64,000 nt of DNA, taken from Epiperipatus broadwayi (lineage: Eukaryota > Onychophora > Udeonychophora > Euonychophora > Peripatidae). The stretch lies in assembly GCA_028023455.1 (NCBI GenBank), contig JAQFVV010006452.1, forward strand, positions 1,294,501 to 1,358,500, in the 5' to 3' direction. The number at the start of each line of letters is the position of its first letter. Position 1 is the first letter of the stretch. Under the pieces are notes generated by a model. The model made no database searches and was not told where the DNA came from. It was given only the letters and a program-made list of their open reading frames with translations. Shown here piece by piece: positions 1 to 10,484 of the stretch. Both the position numbers and the translations under genes were made by a program.

Positions 1-82
1 TAATAAGACAGTAAAACAAGAATCTTCCTTTTTCTTTCTCAAAAAGTATAATAACTACTCTTTCTTACTGCATTGTCAAATG

Positions 83-443
83 TATACCATATAATACCAA
101 ATCATCCATGCACTTTACTACTGTTACACAATGTTCTATTTACCACTCTCTTTTACAGTTTACAGTTTTGATTGCCCAAGCAATCTTCTTCAGAACTTTT
201 TATATCTCCTAACTTCAACTTAGGAGATATAAAAAGTTCTGAAGACGATTGCTGGGCAATTGAAACTGTAAACTGTAAAAGATTGTGGTAAATAAAGCAT
301 TGTTTAACAGTAAAGTTAGGAGATATAAAAGTTCTGAAGACGATGGCTGGGGTAGTTGAAACTGTAAATTGTAAAAGAGGGTGGTATATAAAGCATTGTG
401 TAAGAATAGTAAGGGCATGGATGATTTAGCATTATATGGTAAT
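83..443. repeat. Fold-back repeat, family C (candidate HHR element)
   Basis: A left arm (83-211) is the reverse complement of a right arm that is present twice in direct orientation (221-309 and 315-443), separated by a 9-base loop at 212-220. The 20 bases flanking the loop pair perfectly, so the single strand would fold into a long hairpin. Each right-arm unit holds a CTGAAGA...GAAAC string that could be a degraded hammerhead. I found no second locus of this family in the window. No duplication of the target could be recognised because the left edge is AT-rich. Confidence 0.7.
235..274 (+). ncRNA. Candidate degenerate hammerhead ribozyme
   Basis: Read on the plus strand: stem I arm agtt (235-238), core CTGAAGA (239-245), an unpaired C, helix II GATTGC/GCAATT (247-252 with 256-261) closed by a TGG loop, GAAA (262-265), a tiny AC/GT helix III (265-269), A at the cleavage position (270) and stem I arm aact (271-274). 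The extra C before helix II and the 1-base helix III loop depart from the classical fold. The second unit (330-370) has a weaker helix II. It may be a chance match inside a palindrome. Confidence 0.35.
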
Positions 444-1300
444 CTTTCTTTTTCCAGAAATATTCTTTTTTGCATAACTTCTGAAAATATTTGAATGATA
501 ATTTCAAAAATATGCCACTCTTCTGTGAATATTTTATTATAGATACTAGAGAGAATTGAGAAATATTCTTTTATTTTTTATTTCTTCATATCGAAATTTT
601 AAAAATCTCTAAGAATTTTAGTAATTTGAATATGATATTTTTTTTCCTGCACATTTTTGTTCTATACCATGGAAAGTTAAATAAATAACAAATGATTTTA
701 AGATGTAAAATAAACTTCAATGAACATTTTTTTTTTTGAGATTTTAGAGCGTCAGGGTTATACTTGCCTTATTGCTTTATGCTCTGTGCAGTTTGATGTA
801 GTAGGTAAAGTGTCTGATGTGGGGTTAAGAAAACTCAGGGTTGAGGATTGACTCTGACCTCTCAAAGGTCTGCCACTTGAACTTATGAACTCTAAAATAA
901 TAAAGTCATAGGGTTTTTTTCCTATTGTTTTATCAGTCGTTGAAAACAAACAGGGTAAGAATATCTTCTTTATATATGTATAAAATATGGAAAGTAAAAC
1001 TCATTATATTATAATTACAAAATTATTTTTTTATGTAGAGGTATATTTACTTTTATTCCTCTTTTTAAATATTATCCTCATCAGTGAAAATTCCTGAAAG
1101 TATATGACAAATATTTTTCAAGATAAACAAAACTGTGCCCATTTGTAGAAAAAAATTTTGCCCACAAAAATTATGTACCGATTTTTCAATATGGTGATCA
1201 GTTTAACTTCTGAAGTCAGTTATTACATATGCATGCACAGTATATATATATAGACTGTAATATTTAAATACAGGTGCAGTATATATACTTTTAAGCTACA
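444..1300. other. AT-rich stretch, no gene seen
   Basis: Unique-looking AT-rich DNA with poly-T runs (for example near 729). The short open frame at about 758-949 resembles no protein family I know and has no other support. Confidence 0.6.
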
Positions 1301-1301
1301 T

Positions 1302-1412
1302 GTAATTAAAGGGGATTTGAATCCAGATTTTCAAACTCCCTTGGGTCATCCACTCCATCTTGACTAAAGGAATCTTGAAAGTCTGGGTTCAAATCCCCTC
1401 TGATTACATATA
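1302..1412. repeat. Mini fold-back made of family B ends
   Basis: Two copies of the family B terminal segment face each other. The left arm (about 1302-1340) reads aggggatttgaatccagatt and the right arm (about 1369-1412) ends in gggttcaaatcccct. This terminal segment contains the GTTCRAATCC string that resembles an RNA polymerase III B-box. Only the end of the element is present; the hammerhead part is missing. Confidence 0.7.
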
Positions 1413-1417
1413 GATTG

Positions 1418-1682
1418 TAAATATTTGAAAACCAGGCACTCTTTGCAAACCTGGGAGCTTAATTATATGTATAGGGGATTTGAACTCAGATTTTCAAGCA
1501 CCTAGAAACTATCCACATTATCTCATACAACGGATACGCATGACCACACACATGTAGAAAAGATAAATAATCACCAATATACATATTTCATGCTAAGGGT
1601 GCTTGAAAGTCTGAGTTCAAATCCCCTATACTTACAATTAAGCTCCCATGTTTGTGAAGAGTGCCTGGTTTTCAAATATTTA
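1418..1682. repeat. Fold-back family B derivative
   Basis: Outer arms 1418-1460 and 1640-1682 are inverted copies sharing the sequence around aaaccaggcactcttt. Inside them lies a family B piece reading from its terminal B-box-like end (about 1476) to the 3' half of the hammerhead (caatatacatatttcatgct, 1574-1594), then an abrupt join at about 1596 to an oppositely oriented terminal segment ending in ttcaaatccccta (about 1627). The join falls inside what would be the hammerhead helix II loop. Confidence 0.65.
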
Positions 1683-1769
1683 CACATCAAGCTTGTATCC
1701 TGACCATCCCTTTTCTATGTATTTAAATGGATAAAGTCCTATACATGAAGGGTCAAAGTGACTTGAGGT

Positions 1770-2103
1770 CAACATGGGCATGGCAATAATATTGGCATCA
1801 GCATGGGACTTGGGTTTCCATCATCAAATTTTCAATGATATGGATGTCTGAAAAGTTGGAGGTTGGAGTAGATTTAAGCCTGTCCATTAAAGTATGAAGA
1901 TTTGCTATCTTAATATAAAACTGAGCACTGATTATTTATATGTATGGGAGATGATAATCTGGACCAACATCTGGTTTAGCATGAAATACGTATATTGGTG
2001 ATTATTTATTTTTTCTACATGTGTGTGGTCATATGTATCAGTTGTATAAGATAGTGTGGATAGTTGAAGGGTGCTTGAAAATCTGAGTTCGAATCCCCTA
2101 TAC
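1770..2103 (+). repeat. Family B HHR element, degraded
   Basis: A plus-oriented family B copy. Landmarks in order: gcctgtccattaaag (about 1890), the helix I arm accaa (about 1963), a hammerhead with a deletion in its core, tattggtgattattta (about 1993), and the terminal tgagttcgaatcccc (2086-2100). The copy ends at a (TA)n/(GT)n tract starting at 2103. Compared with the 37.1 kb copy, the segment tgatgattg at the core is lost (site around 1967), so it cannot form a functional ribozyme. GAAATACGTAT and the stem I 3' arm are intact. Confidence 0.75.
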
Positions 2104-3860
2104 TTTATATATATATATGTGTGTGTGTAATTGTGTGTCTGTTCGATTTTTATTTTAACTTTTTTTTATTGATTTTCTAACCTAAAATTTGTGTCTAGTA
2201 TAGATGTGATTTTAAAAAAATATATATAAACTTTTTAATGTAGTTTCGATTTTCATTTAATAGCCTTGGAAAATTCTTATACTTGGTTCAAATGTTAAGT
2301 ATTTTTTAAGCTTTTTAATTAACATTTCTTTTTTAAAACGTCCATTATTCTCATCACCTTAACAAAGCATAGACAAGACTAAAGTGTATCTTACGTTTCC
2401 ACTCCTCTCGTATTAAATCGAGCTTGATTAGTATACAATTAATAAGCCCATTAATATTTAAGTTATTATTAAAATATTTTGCATTATAAAAAAGAATCCA
2501 TTGGACTGTGTAAATTAATCACAGCTTTAGAATCTATTGGGACTGTGTATAAATGCTTGTTCCTGGGAGATTGCTGGGGGGAAAAAATATTATTTTTGCT
2601 TAAAAATAAGATTTCATCTTTTATATTTATATATAATTTTTTTAGATAAAACAAAAAAAAATCAATATGCACATTTAGTATGATTAATGTAAGTGAGTTT
2701 AGCTCAAGTCTTTTCTGATAATACCAGTGTGTGTGGCTGATATACCTGTGTCTACAACTGATAAATTTATCTTAAAAAATCATCCGAAATTCAAATTTCA
2801 TCTTAGAATCAAGTTAAAATTTTCATAAATAAAAACTTTTTTCATTCAGATATTAATTTTTATATCTATAACTTTATATATATTAATATCTTGTCTGCCA
2901 TGAATCAGCCTCTATTCATTCTAACATTCGGAGTCGCTAGAAGAAAATAAAATAAAATTGTCGATGTGCATAAAACGTGAACTTTAATTTAATAATGGCT
3001 TACATTTGAAACAGTAGAGACTCTGTTGTGAAAGGAATCAAAATTTTTTTTATTTCATATGAAAATGTAACTACACACACACACTTTATTTTTCCTCAAA
3101 AAACATTTTTATAAAAATCATATATATATAGACTGTAACAGTGGGACCTAAAATGACGCTAATTCCCAATATGACCATTAGGTACTTAAAATTTTGGAGA
3201 AGGGAGATGCTACAGATACAGTGCGTAATGACTATTTTCAGCAATTCTTGATATTTTAGTTGAATGCCACTACATTTTTCCAAAACTTGGAAGAGGATTC
3301 AAATTGATTTAAATCTCGGAATTGTACCTTTCTATTTTGGATTTTCTTAAGATAACAAGAGACAGGATAAGCAATATATTCTTTTTCAGCACTTCAAAAT
3401 AAATTGCAATAAAAATAAAAATAAAATTATTACCTTTAAACGTTTCTCATCTACTCTCCATTTCAATCTACATTCGTCACATAGGATAATTATTTGCAGC
3501 ATAGGTCGTGAGGTATTGAACGAAACACTAATAAAGAAAGCGTCTTTACAAAAATATTATTTAATTACTTACAATGACATCATTGGTTGGTGATCAAATA
3601 TTTTCCACTTCTATTTAATTTAACAAATATGTTAGCATTCTAACGGAATTATTTTTTTTTATTAAGGTTCACAATACATTATCTCATCACAACAGCTACG
3701 TTGAATAAACTTAACTTTCATTTTTTCACACTTTAAATGGTCTCTTTTTTTAATTAATTGACTCTCAGGTATAAATAGCAAATTGACTTTAATACTCATT
3801 ATATTGTTGATTCTAATGTAATTCTAACAATGTTGTGATCACATATTATTGTAATATTAA
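2104..3860. other. AT-rich stretch, no gene seen
   Basis: Starts with a TA/GT microsatellite (2105-2130) and is otherwise AT-rich unique-looking DNA with short poly-A and poly-T runs and a short CA run near 3074. No coding sequence or recognisable mobile element. Confidence 0.55.
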
Positions 3861-3867
3861 TTTGGAT

Positions 3868-4090
3868 TGGTGTTTTTAGATCTAGTGTCTGAATTAGATA
3901 AATGCTGGCTTTGTGTTGGTGTTTTTAGATCTAGTGTCTGACGCTATTCTAGCACCTCTCTGAGGAGTGCCAAAAGTACGAAACCATTGGTCAGGGAAAG
4001 GGTTGTGGTTTTCAGATAGAGATATCTTAAATGCTTTCTGCATTTATTTCAAAGTTTGTTGAGCAATTAGAAAACCTCTTTGTTTATAAT
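3868..4090 (+). repeat. Family E HHR element
   Basis: Shares with the 39.7 kb locus the order tttttagatctagtgtctga, hammerhead, then gagatatcttaaatgctttc and tttgttgagcaatt. The leader ttggtgtttttagatctag occurs twice in direct orientation (about 3868 and 3917), so this may be a collapsed tandem. No target duplication was recognised. The core ribozyme is the most canonical one in the window. Confidence 0.7.
3955..3997 (+). ncRNA. Hammerhead ribozyme, intact core (family E)
   Basis: Stem I arm ctct (3956-3959), core CTGAGGA (3960-3966), helix II GTGC/GTAC (3967-3970 with 3976-3979; canonical G-C at the first pair, one G-U pair) with loop CAAAA, GAAA (3980-3983), helix III ACC/GGT (3983-3985 with 3989-3991) with loop ATT, C at the cleavage position (3992), stem I arm aggg (3993-3996). 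All invariant core positions are present. Stem I is short (4 pairs including one G-U). Self-cleavage is predicted between 3992 and 3993. Confidence 0.72.
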
Positions 4091-4591
4091 ATATACTGCT
4101 TTGGAAATGAATTTAATTCCCAACATTTTACACAATCGCTCATTTTGGTATAATTTTCTGATCATGACTCTAAAGTTTCTTACTGATTTCCGATAATCTT
4201 AATAATATTGCCTGTATTGCATAATATAATTAAAAGATATTAGAGCTGATTACAGATCATCTTAATAGTATTATCTGCATTGTATTATATAATTAAAGAA
4301 TTTAGAGATGATATACATCATAGATATAATTAAACTATAAAATTATTATTTTTTATATTATCAATTAACATTCACAAATACATAAGAAAATTTGAGATCT
4401 TTACCCAAAAATGCAAGCCATGTAAGTAACAACCCAAATTTTTTTATATGGCATGTATAACATGTATATATTAACTACCTACACCAAAAATATAAAGATC
4501 ATCATACAGGGCTACATTAACTGACTACAAAATACAAAAATAATTTCATAATCTTCTCTTGATTCATGTAAATGGGCATGGCTGGCTAAAA
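4091..4591. other. AT-rich stretch, no gene seen
   Basis: Contains two loosely similar direct copies of an AT-rich segment (around 4196-4236 and 4256-4296, each with cttaataktattnyctgyattg). Nothing else recognisable. Confidence 0.5.
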
Positions 4592-4880
4592 GTTAAGTAC
4601 CATCATCATAATCAATCATTATCAATCCACTGCAGGATGAAGGTCTCTCCAAGGTCAATCCATCTTCTTCGATCTTTAGCTTCTCTTCTCCACATCACCC
4701 CTGCACACTTTCTTATTTCATCCATCCATCTCACATGTGGTCTCTTTCTGGGTCTTTTACAATCTCTTGGAATCCAGTTTAAGATTTCAATTGTCCATCT
4801 ATTATCTCTTCTAACAATATGTCCAGCCCAACTCCACTTTAGTCTTTTAATTTTTCCAATAAAGGCAGTAACACCTGATA
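4592..4880 (-). pseudogene. RTE-like non-LTR retrotransposon, 3' end fragment
   Basis: On the minus strand this encodes the last part of an RTE-like reverse transcriptase polyprotein and its 3' tail. The plus strand reads catcatcata, then ccactgcaggatgaaggtct (about 4628), which matches the 3' end of the 57.8 kb copy almost base for base. The protein side reads KIKRLKWSWAGHIVRR, the familiar C-terminal signature of these elements. The copy is truncated upstream at about 4880. The tail is a CAT-rich simple repeat, as usual for RTE elements. Confidence 0.8.
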
Positions 4881-5641
4881 AATAAATGATAGATGGTTAC
4901 ATTATAATCCAATATTATTTTCCAAGGTAGCCACACATACAACTTCCCATTTCATCTGTTAAATTACTCCATGCACATTCAGCTATGATTACTTCATATT
5001 AATAAACTATAAATGATTATTATTATAAAAATAAATTCTGATTTTTCAATATTATTTCTCTCTTTTAACCCTACTTAGTTTAAGTAAAATGAGATCATAA
5101 ATGATTTCCATATTTACAATATTAATATAAATTTTCAAAATTTACAATTCAATTCACCTGCAAAAGCAAGCACTTCATGGATTGAAATTTGCATGATACA
5201 TTTTTTATGCACTAACACTAAATAGATTCTATTTTAGTAATTAAGAAATATTATTTAATTTAACTCTAGTTTTAATTGTGAATATTTAGGCTATTAAACC
5301 TTTATTGTTTATTGCAGTGTTATTCACCATGGTCTTTGCCCTTCTTTAATACAATTCAAAAATCTTATTTTTATGTGCTAGTAAATAATATAATATATTA
5401 AAAAGTGTATTAGCATGGAATCCATAAAACATTTTCAAAACAAATTTAATAATAACTTAGTTTACACCATGGCAGATGCCCTTTACAGATGGAACACTAT
5501 TTATAATGAATAATCTTCTTTCCAAACACAAGATAATGTCTTTTTAAAACAAATTTAAAGAAATACATTTCAAAATCTTTTATTAACTGAAATGCAGGCT
5601 TAGTATATACCTGTATCAATATATGTAATATATAGGGTATA
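4881..5641. other. AT-rich stretch, no gene seen
   Basis: No coding sequence, repeat or RNA recognised. Confidence 0.5.
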
Positions 5642-5643
5642 TA

Positions 5644-6531
5644 CATCTGGGTTTCATTTTATGTGGATTATTTTAATGTGATTTTGAAGTTATGTGATTC
5701 ATGTTTCTTCCTAATATCTTTCATATTCCACTATATTTATTAGTTATCAAGAAATTTAAATTATTATTAATTTATTTTAATTTTAAATACTTTTTTTTAA
5801 AAAAATATAACATTATATTAACAGCTAATGTGAATATGGCCTGAAGCTGTATTTAGAATTTTAGCTTCTAAGTAAATAACCTATTTATACTAATGAGTAA
5901 ATAATAATAATAGATTTATACTTATGTATAAAAATATCGCAATAAATATTCAAAAATTTTAAACTTTGAAAACGTATTTTGTTAGATATAACAGAAAAAA
6001 AATTTTTTTTAGATTGTTAAAATAAATAACGAAGATTTTATTGATTTTTTTAAACTGAAAATAATTTTTCTAATGATAATGTATAATCTTTTTGTTTTGA
6101 TTGTGATCTCATTTTTTTAATATAAAAACAGAAAACCGTTAACACAGCACAAGACTGAAAGTGGTGCTAGTTGTATATGACATCACGAATCTGATTCACA
6201 AATGAATGCATATCCTCAAATAGTGGTAATGATTAAAATATGTATGAAAAAATATAAAATTAAATACTGTAGTTAATAAAAAAAGGTAAAAAAAAATTGT
6301 CTTGTATTAATATTTTTCAAATATTTGAAATTTTTTATTAGTCATACTTTATTTCTTTTTTTTTAATGCAGAATTTTAAAGTAATTTTTCCTTATTGCTT
6401 TGTTTTTATGCAATTTTGCAAATTACTGTAACATATACCCCATTTTTCAAGGTAAGTTAGGTCTATTTTTGTGTGATTTCTTTTGTGCATATTTTCTGAG
6501 GAACCCTACTGCATAAAATGAGACCCAGGTT
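5644..6531 (+). mobile_element. TIR DNA transposon, non-autonomous, copy 1
   Basis: Left end catctgggtttcattttatg and right end ataaaatgagacccaggtt are imperfect inverted repeats, flanked on both sides by TA (5642-5643 and 6532-6533). The minus-oriented copy at 61804-62724 matches from end to end, for example gattttgaagttatgtgattcatg just inside the left end and atttttgtgtgatttcttttgtgc near the right end. About 0.9 kb with no open frame, so it needs a transposase from elsewhere. The TA duplication and the end sequence suggest the Tc1/mariner/pogo (Tigger-like) group; that placement is inference. Confidence 0.75.
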
Positions 6532-6533
6532 TA

Positions 6534-6947
6534 TAGGGTATTTTTTATTACAACTTTTTTTTTCAACTATCAGTAATTTATTACTAATACTATAAGCGAG
6601 TAATTAAATTTTGATTCATTTCTTATTTCAGTGCATTTACTAAAGGATCTTGGAATATATTTGTAACAATAATAAAAGAAAATATAATGTAATAAAAAAG
6701 TATTATATCAAAAAATATACATTAGGTTACATAAAAAAAGGTTTTTTCCTAAAGTAAACTAAGAGCAGGATAAAATAATTTATCTGTAATCTATTGCTAA
6801 GATTTTCAATGATTAATTCTTTTTTTTATAGTTTATAAACAAAGTCTGTATAAAATACAACAATGGTGTGCAATGACATTTAGTGATGGTAAAACAATTA
6901 TCAAACTAGATGTATACATTTACAAATTACTTATTTAATAATATACA
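6534..6947. other. AT-rich stretch, no gene seen
   Basis: Poly-T and poly-A runs only; nothing recognised. Confidence 0.5.
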
Positions 6948-7338
6948 TAATCATAATAAAAATAATAAATTTAACGGTTATAAACTATTATAAATAGTCT
7001 TTAAAAATCTGCAGAAGTACTTTCTGTTAATTTCTTAAACCTGCCTCAACTGCCATTAAATTAAACAAAGTGAAAGTAAACATCATCAATTCAAATCCAA
7101 TTCATGAGATTTGAATTGATTACATTTGCTTTCACTTAGACAAGCTGCTAACATTAAAATACAGGATTCGTGGGATTTGAATTGATGATGTTTGCTTTTA
7201 CTTTGTTTTTTTTTTTTTGTTTAATTTAATGGCAGTTGAGGCAGGTTTAAGAAATTAACCGAAAATACTTCTGCAGATTTTTAAAGATTATTTATAATAG
7301 TTTATTACTGTTAAATTTATTATTTTTATTATGATTAC
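6948..7338. repeat. Fold-back element, unassigned family
   Basis: Left arm 6948-7098 and right arm 7173-7338 are inverted copies (shared landmarks ctgcagaagtactt / aaatacttctgcag and cctcaactgccattaaatt). A third, shorter inverted piece (7100-7136, ttgaattgattacatttgct) lies between them. No open frame. No terminal duplication or hammerhead could be made out. Its three-piece layout resembles the HHR fold-backs elsewhere in the window, but membership is unproven. Confidence 0.6.
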
Positions 7339-7468
7339 AATTTTGTTTTAATTAAGGGACATTTTATTTATATTAATATACATAAATATATACAAACTAC
7401 AGATAGAGATATACCGTATTACTTAATTATTAATTTTACTTTTTATAAATTAAATCAATGCAACAAGT

Positions 7469-8700
7469 TTATTTTGCAAAATCATCAATTACTCTGTTAT
7501 AAAATTTTGATACTGTTGATTTTTTTAACTTTGATAACAACTTCTTTTCAACAGAAATTAATGCCCAAGATGATAATCTTTCATAAGAATGAGTATTTTT
7601 AACAAAAGTACGAATTTATTTCATTGCTGAAAATATATGCCCAGCAGACACACTAGTGAAAGTTATTGTGTAAATTAAGATAATTAAATTATATAACTCT
7701 TTTAATACATCTGCATTCAATTTATTTTTAATAATAATATTTTCGATATCACTGAGTGATTTATTTACAAATTCTGAGGATAAATATAAATACTGTAATT
7801 CACTCTTTAATTTATTTACTAAGGCAATAAACCTCAAGAGTGTGCACTTGAAAATGCAAAGGTAGGAACCTCTACAAGCGTAAGCTTGTGGTTAAGACCT
7901 GTAGAGGTCCTTACCTTCACCTTTTCAAGTGCACACTCTTGAGGTTTATTGCCTTAATAAATATTACTTACATAATCAATATGCATTAAGTAAATTTATA
8001 ATTACCTCTTTAATTTATATGCATTGAAAAACTGACCATAAAACTATTTCAATGAATTAAAGTTTGTTTCTGGAAATTTATTGTCATATTCTATAAATTT
8101 TTTATCATCTAATAGTTGTATAAATTGTAGAGATGTAATACCTAAAAATCTTTTGGTGCAACTTTGTATTAGATGATTTTCAAAAATAGTCACTAGTAAG
8201 AGTTTTTTTCTGGATCCAATATCATCCACTTTCCTTTAATTCTTTTGTTGGGTGTAAGAAAAATCTTCAAGATGTATATTGTTCCAAATAAAATAAAAAT
8301 TATTCATTTTTGTTTACAAGAACTCAATAAAATTATTAATTTTAAGCATAGTGTGGTTATATCACAATTTTTCTTCTGTAAAATATCAAATAATATAAAA
8401 GATTGTGAAAATATTTTTACAAAAATTTGTAAAGAAAAGTTGAAGTCAAAATCACTTAAATAATGATATAAATCTCTTGCAATAATTGTAGTTTCAGTAT
8501 CTCATGGTTCTGAATTTTCAGTCATATTTAATAATAAACGTTTCACTTGTTGTTTGTAATCCATTGCACAATTTATAATTCTACACTAATAATTCCATCT
8601 AGTAGATCCTGCTGAAGAAAAGCACTTTTTAATTGCTTGACCTAAAGCATAAGATCTTTTGGTAGATTTTGAGAAAATGGAAAAAAAACCCATTAATATC
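7469..8700 (-). pseudogene. hAT-family transposase, decayed
   Basis: Minus-strand translation gives pieces of a hAT transposase of the zinc-finger MYM/TTF type. The C-terminal dimerisation block reads LYNLIILIYTITFTSVSAG then FSAMK, an in-frame stop (7616-7618), then IRTFVKNTHSYERLSSWALI and ending FYNRVIDDFAK with a stop at 7469-7471. Upstream pieces (about 8650-8250) read FSKSTKRSYALGQAIK, a TRW block, and ETTIIARDLYHYLSDFDFNF, in the order expected for this family. Frames change several times, several stops interrupt it and a palindrome is inserted at 7821-7956. Non-functional. Confidence 0.75.
7821..7956. repeat. Palindromic insertion inside the hAT remnant
   Basis: Arms 7821-7878 and about 7900-7956 are near-perfect inverted copies (aaggcaataaacctcaagag at the left edge, its complement at the right edge), with an inner hairpin tacaagcgtaagcttgt. 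It interrupts the transposase frame and so arrived after the hAT element. No ribozyme core recognised. It may be a small inverted-repeat transposon. Confidence 0.65.
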
Positions 8701-8704
8701 TGAA

Positions 8705-8756
8705 TAGCTTGTGTAGGTATAAAGAATGGTCACCATGTGATGTTTGATGGCTTAAT
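8705..8756 (+). repeat. Family A terminal fragment, diverged
   Basis: The string agcttgtgtaggtataaagaatggtcaccatgtgatgtttgatggctt aligns with the right end of family A (agcttgtgtaagcatag... gatcatgtgatgtttagtgg) seen at 44.66-44.71 kb. It lies just upstream of the recognisable hAT pieces. Only the end is present and it is diverged. Confidence 0.45.
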
Positions 8757-9059
8757 TATATAATAACAAAGAACAAGAAACATAGTAGCAACTACAATTA
8801 TTACACCTTTTGAATTACCAGATATTTGAAATAAAGAAGTGAGACATTCCATTAAATCTATGAAAAATTGAAAAGCTACAGGAAATTGTTGAATTATTAT
8901 TGATGTCTTATGAAAAGCATGTGAAGAAATAGAAAAATCATTGTCAAAACTAAATATAAGATTTCTAAATGCTAAAGATATAATAGACGAATGAAGAAAT
9001 ACAATAAATAATATTTATATCTAAGAAAGGTCATAAAGAAGATAATAAAAATTACAGAT
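8757..9059. other. AT-rich stretch, possibly more hAT remnant
   Basis: The minus strand contains short runs such as FNFIDLMECLTSLFQISGN that could be an upstream part of the hAT transposase, but I cannot confirm this. Confidence 0.3.
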
Positions 9060-10070
9060 CCATTTCATCAATCCTCTACCAGTTCTACAAAAAGCTTCAT
9101 CAACATAATCTATCTGCAATTAAATCATTCAGGGTCAAAGCTGGACTTAGAAAGGTGTTTAGCACTGTGGGTGATATTCAAGTATTGAAAGAACTTATAG
9201 AAAGAACCAATGAATATAAGTCTGTCATTATGCAATGGAATTATAAATTATGAAAATGTAATGAACCATCAAGATACAAATCCAAGTTATTGCAATATTC
9301 TGAAGAACATTTATTAGATTGCAACAACAGTGATAATATCATGGTCACCCTAAGAAGGTGAACATTGGATAACCAATTCCATATCTCCATAACATTTTAC
9401 AATGATAAAGAAATAAAAATAAATAGATCTTATTTAAGACCCATTTTACAGATCATATGGTTATTTTAATAACACTTCAGAGTTTCAGGAAATGTTTTAA
9501 GAATTATCAAATAAAAGTAAAAAAATAGAATTACGGATAAATATTAAAAAATACTAAAAATATGTTCAATGAATTTTCTCAAATGAAAAAATAAGGACTG
9601 ATAATAGTAAATGAGAATAAGCTAAAATCTACAAACACATTTATCAGATTATTAATACAGATTGGAAACATAATAGAAGAAATTAATAATAAAATTCAAC
9701 TTGAATGTAGTACTTTTGATAGAAGTAATTTAGAATTAAAAAGAAAGTATGTCTAAGTGTTTGGAAAAAGGTTTTTAATGGATGTGTTTACCAGTTTTTA
9801 CTTCTCATCATGAAACTTGGATTCTTAACAGAAGATTGACCCAGACAGTTCAGACCACTGTTCAAAGTATGAGGAGAGTATATCAGGATTAACAAGAAAG
9901 GATCAAAAATATAATATTTGTGTGAAAAAATGGATATCACTGATTAGTGTTGAAAGAAGATTAAAATGGAACTTGATTGTACATATTGTTAGAAGAGATG
10001 ACAATATATAGATAGTTTAGTTAAAGTCTTAAACTGTATCTCAACTATACATAAAATGGATGGATAAGAT
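9060..10070 (+). pseudogene. RTE-like non-LTR reverse transcriptase, decayed
   Basis: Plus-strand pieces match RTE reverse transcriptase in order. About 9125-9245 reads VKAGLRKVFSTVGDIQVLKE then LIERTNEY, equal to the RT block that starts with QAG/KAG. About 9640-9730 reads NIIEEINNKIQLECSTFDRS, which aligns with NIMEEINHRIKLGWSAFGRN of the 57.8 kb copy. About 9875-9990 reads SGLTRKDQKYNICVKKWISL and LKWNLIVHIVRRDDN. Many stops and frame changes, and a large deletion between the first and second block (the YxDD catalytic part is not visible). An old, independent copy. Confidence 0.75.
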
Positions 10071-10181
10071 TTTAAATAAGCAAACGATCTTAAATTTTGC
10101 TAATAAACTAACAAGTTTACAAAGTTATTAAAGACAAACTAAACATTAGATTTTAATCTTTAAATTCCTCCCAAACTATAA

Positions 10182-10468
10182 ATGAAAAGAAAGTTACTGT
10201 TAACACTACCTGGAATAATTATAGAAAATATACAAACCATTATACAATTACAAATATCCAGTAACGCCTGTGTTTGAGTAGGTCTGTATTTCAATATTTA
10301 ACATCATTTAGCATACAACCTTAAATTGGTATCATTTTAAGGTTTGCTATTATTGAGATATAGATCTTTAAACAGAGGGCGTTACTGGATATTTGTAATT
10401 GTATAATGAATGGTTTGTATATTTTCTATAATTATTTCAGTTAGTGTTAACAGTAACTTTCTTTTCAT
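10182..10468. repeat. Fold-back element with ~87 bp arms
   Basis: Left arm 10182-10268 and right arm 10378-10468 are inverted copies starting atgaaaagaaagttactgtt and meeting at gtaacgcc/ggcgttac. The ~110 bp loop holds a second small hairpin (aaccttaaa...tttaaggtt, 10317-10343). The right end abuts a (TA)n run (10468-10484). No open frame and no ribozyme core seen. Either a MITE with long terminal repeats or a fold-back retro-insertion. Confidence 0.65.
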
Positions 10469-10484
10469 ATATATATATATATAT

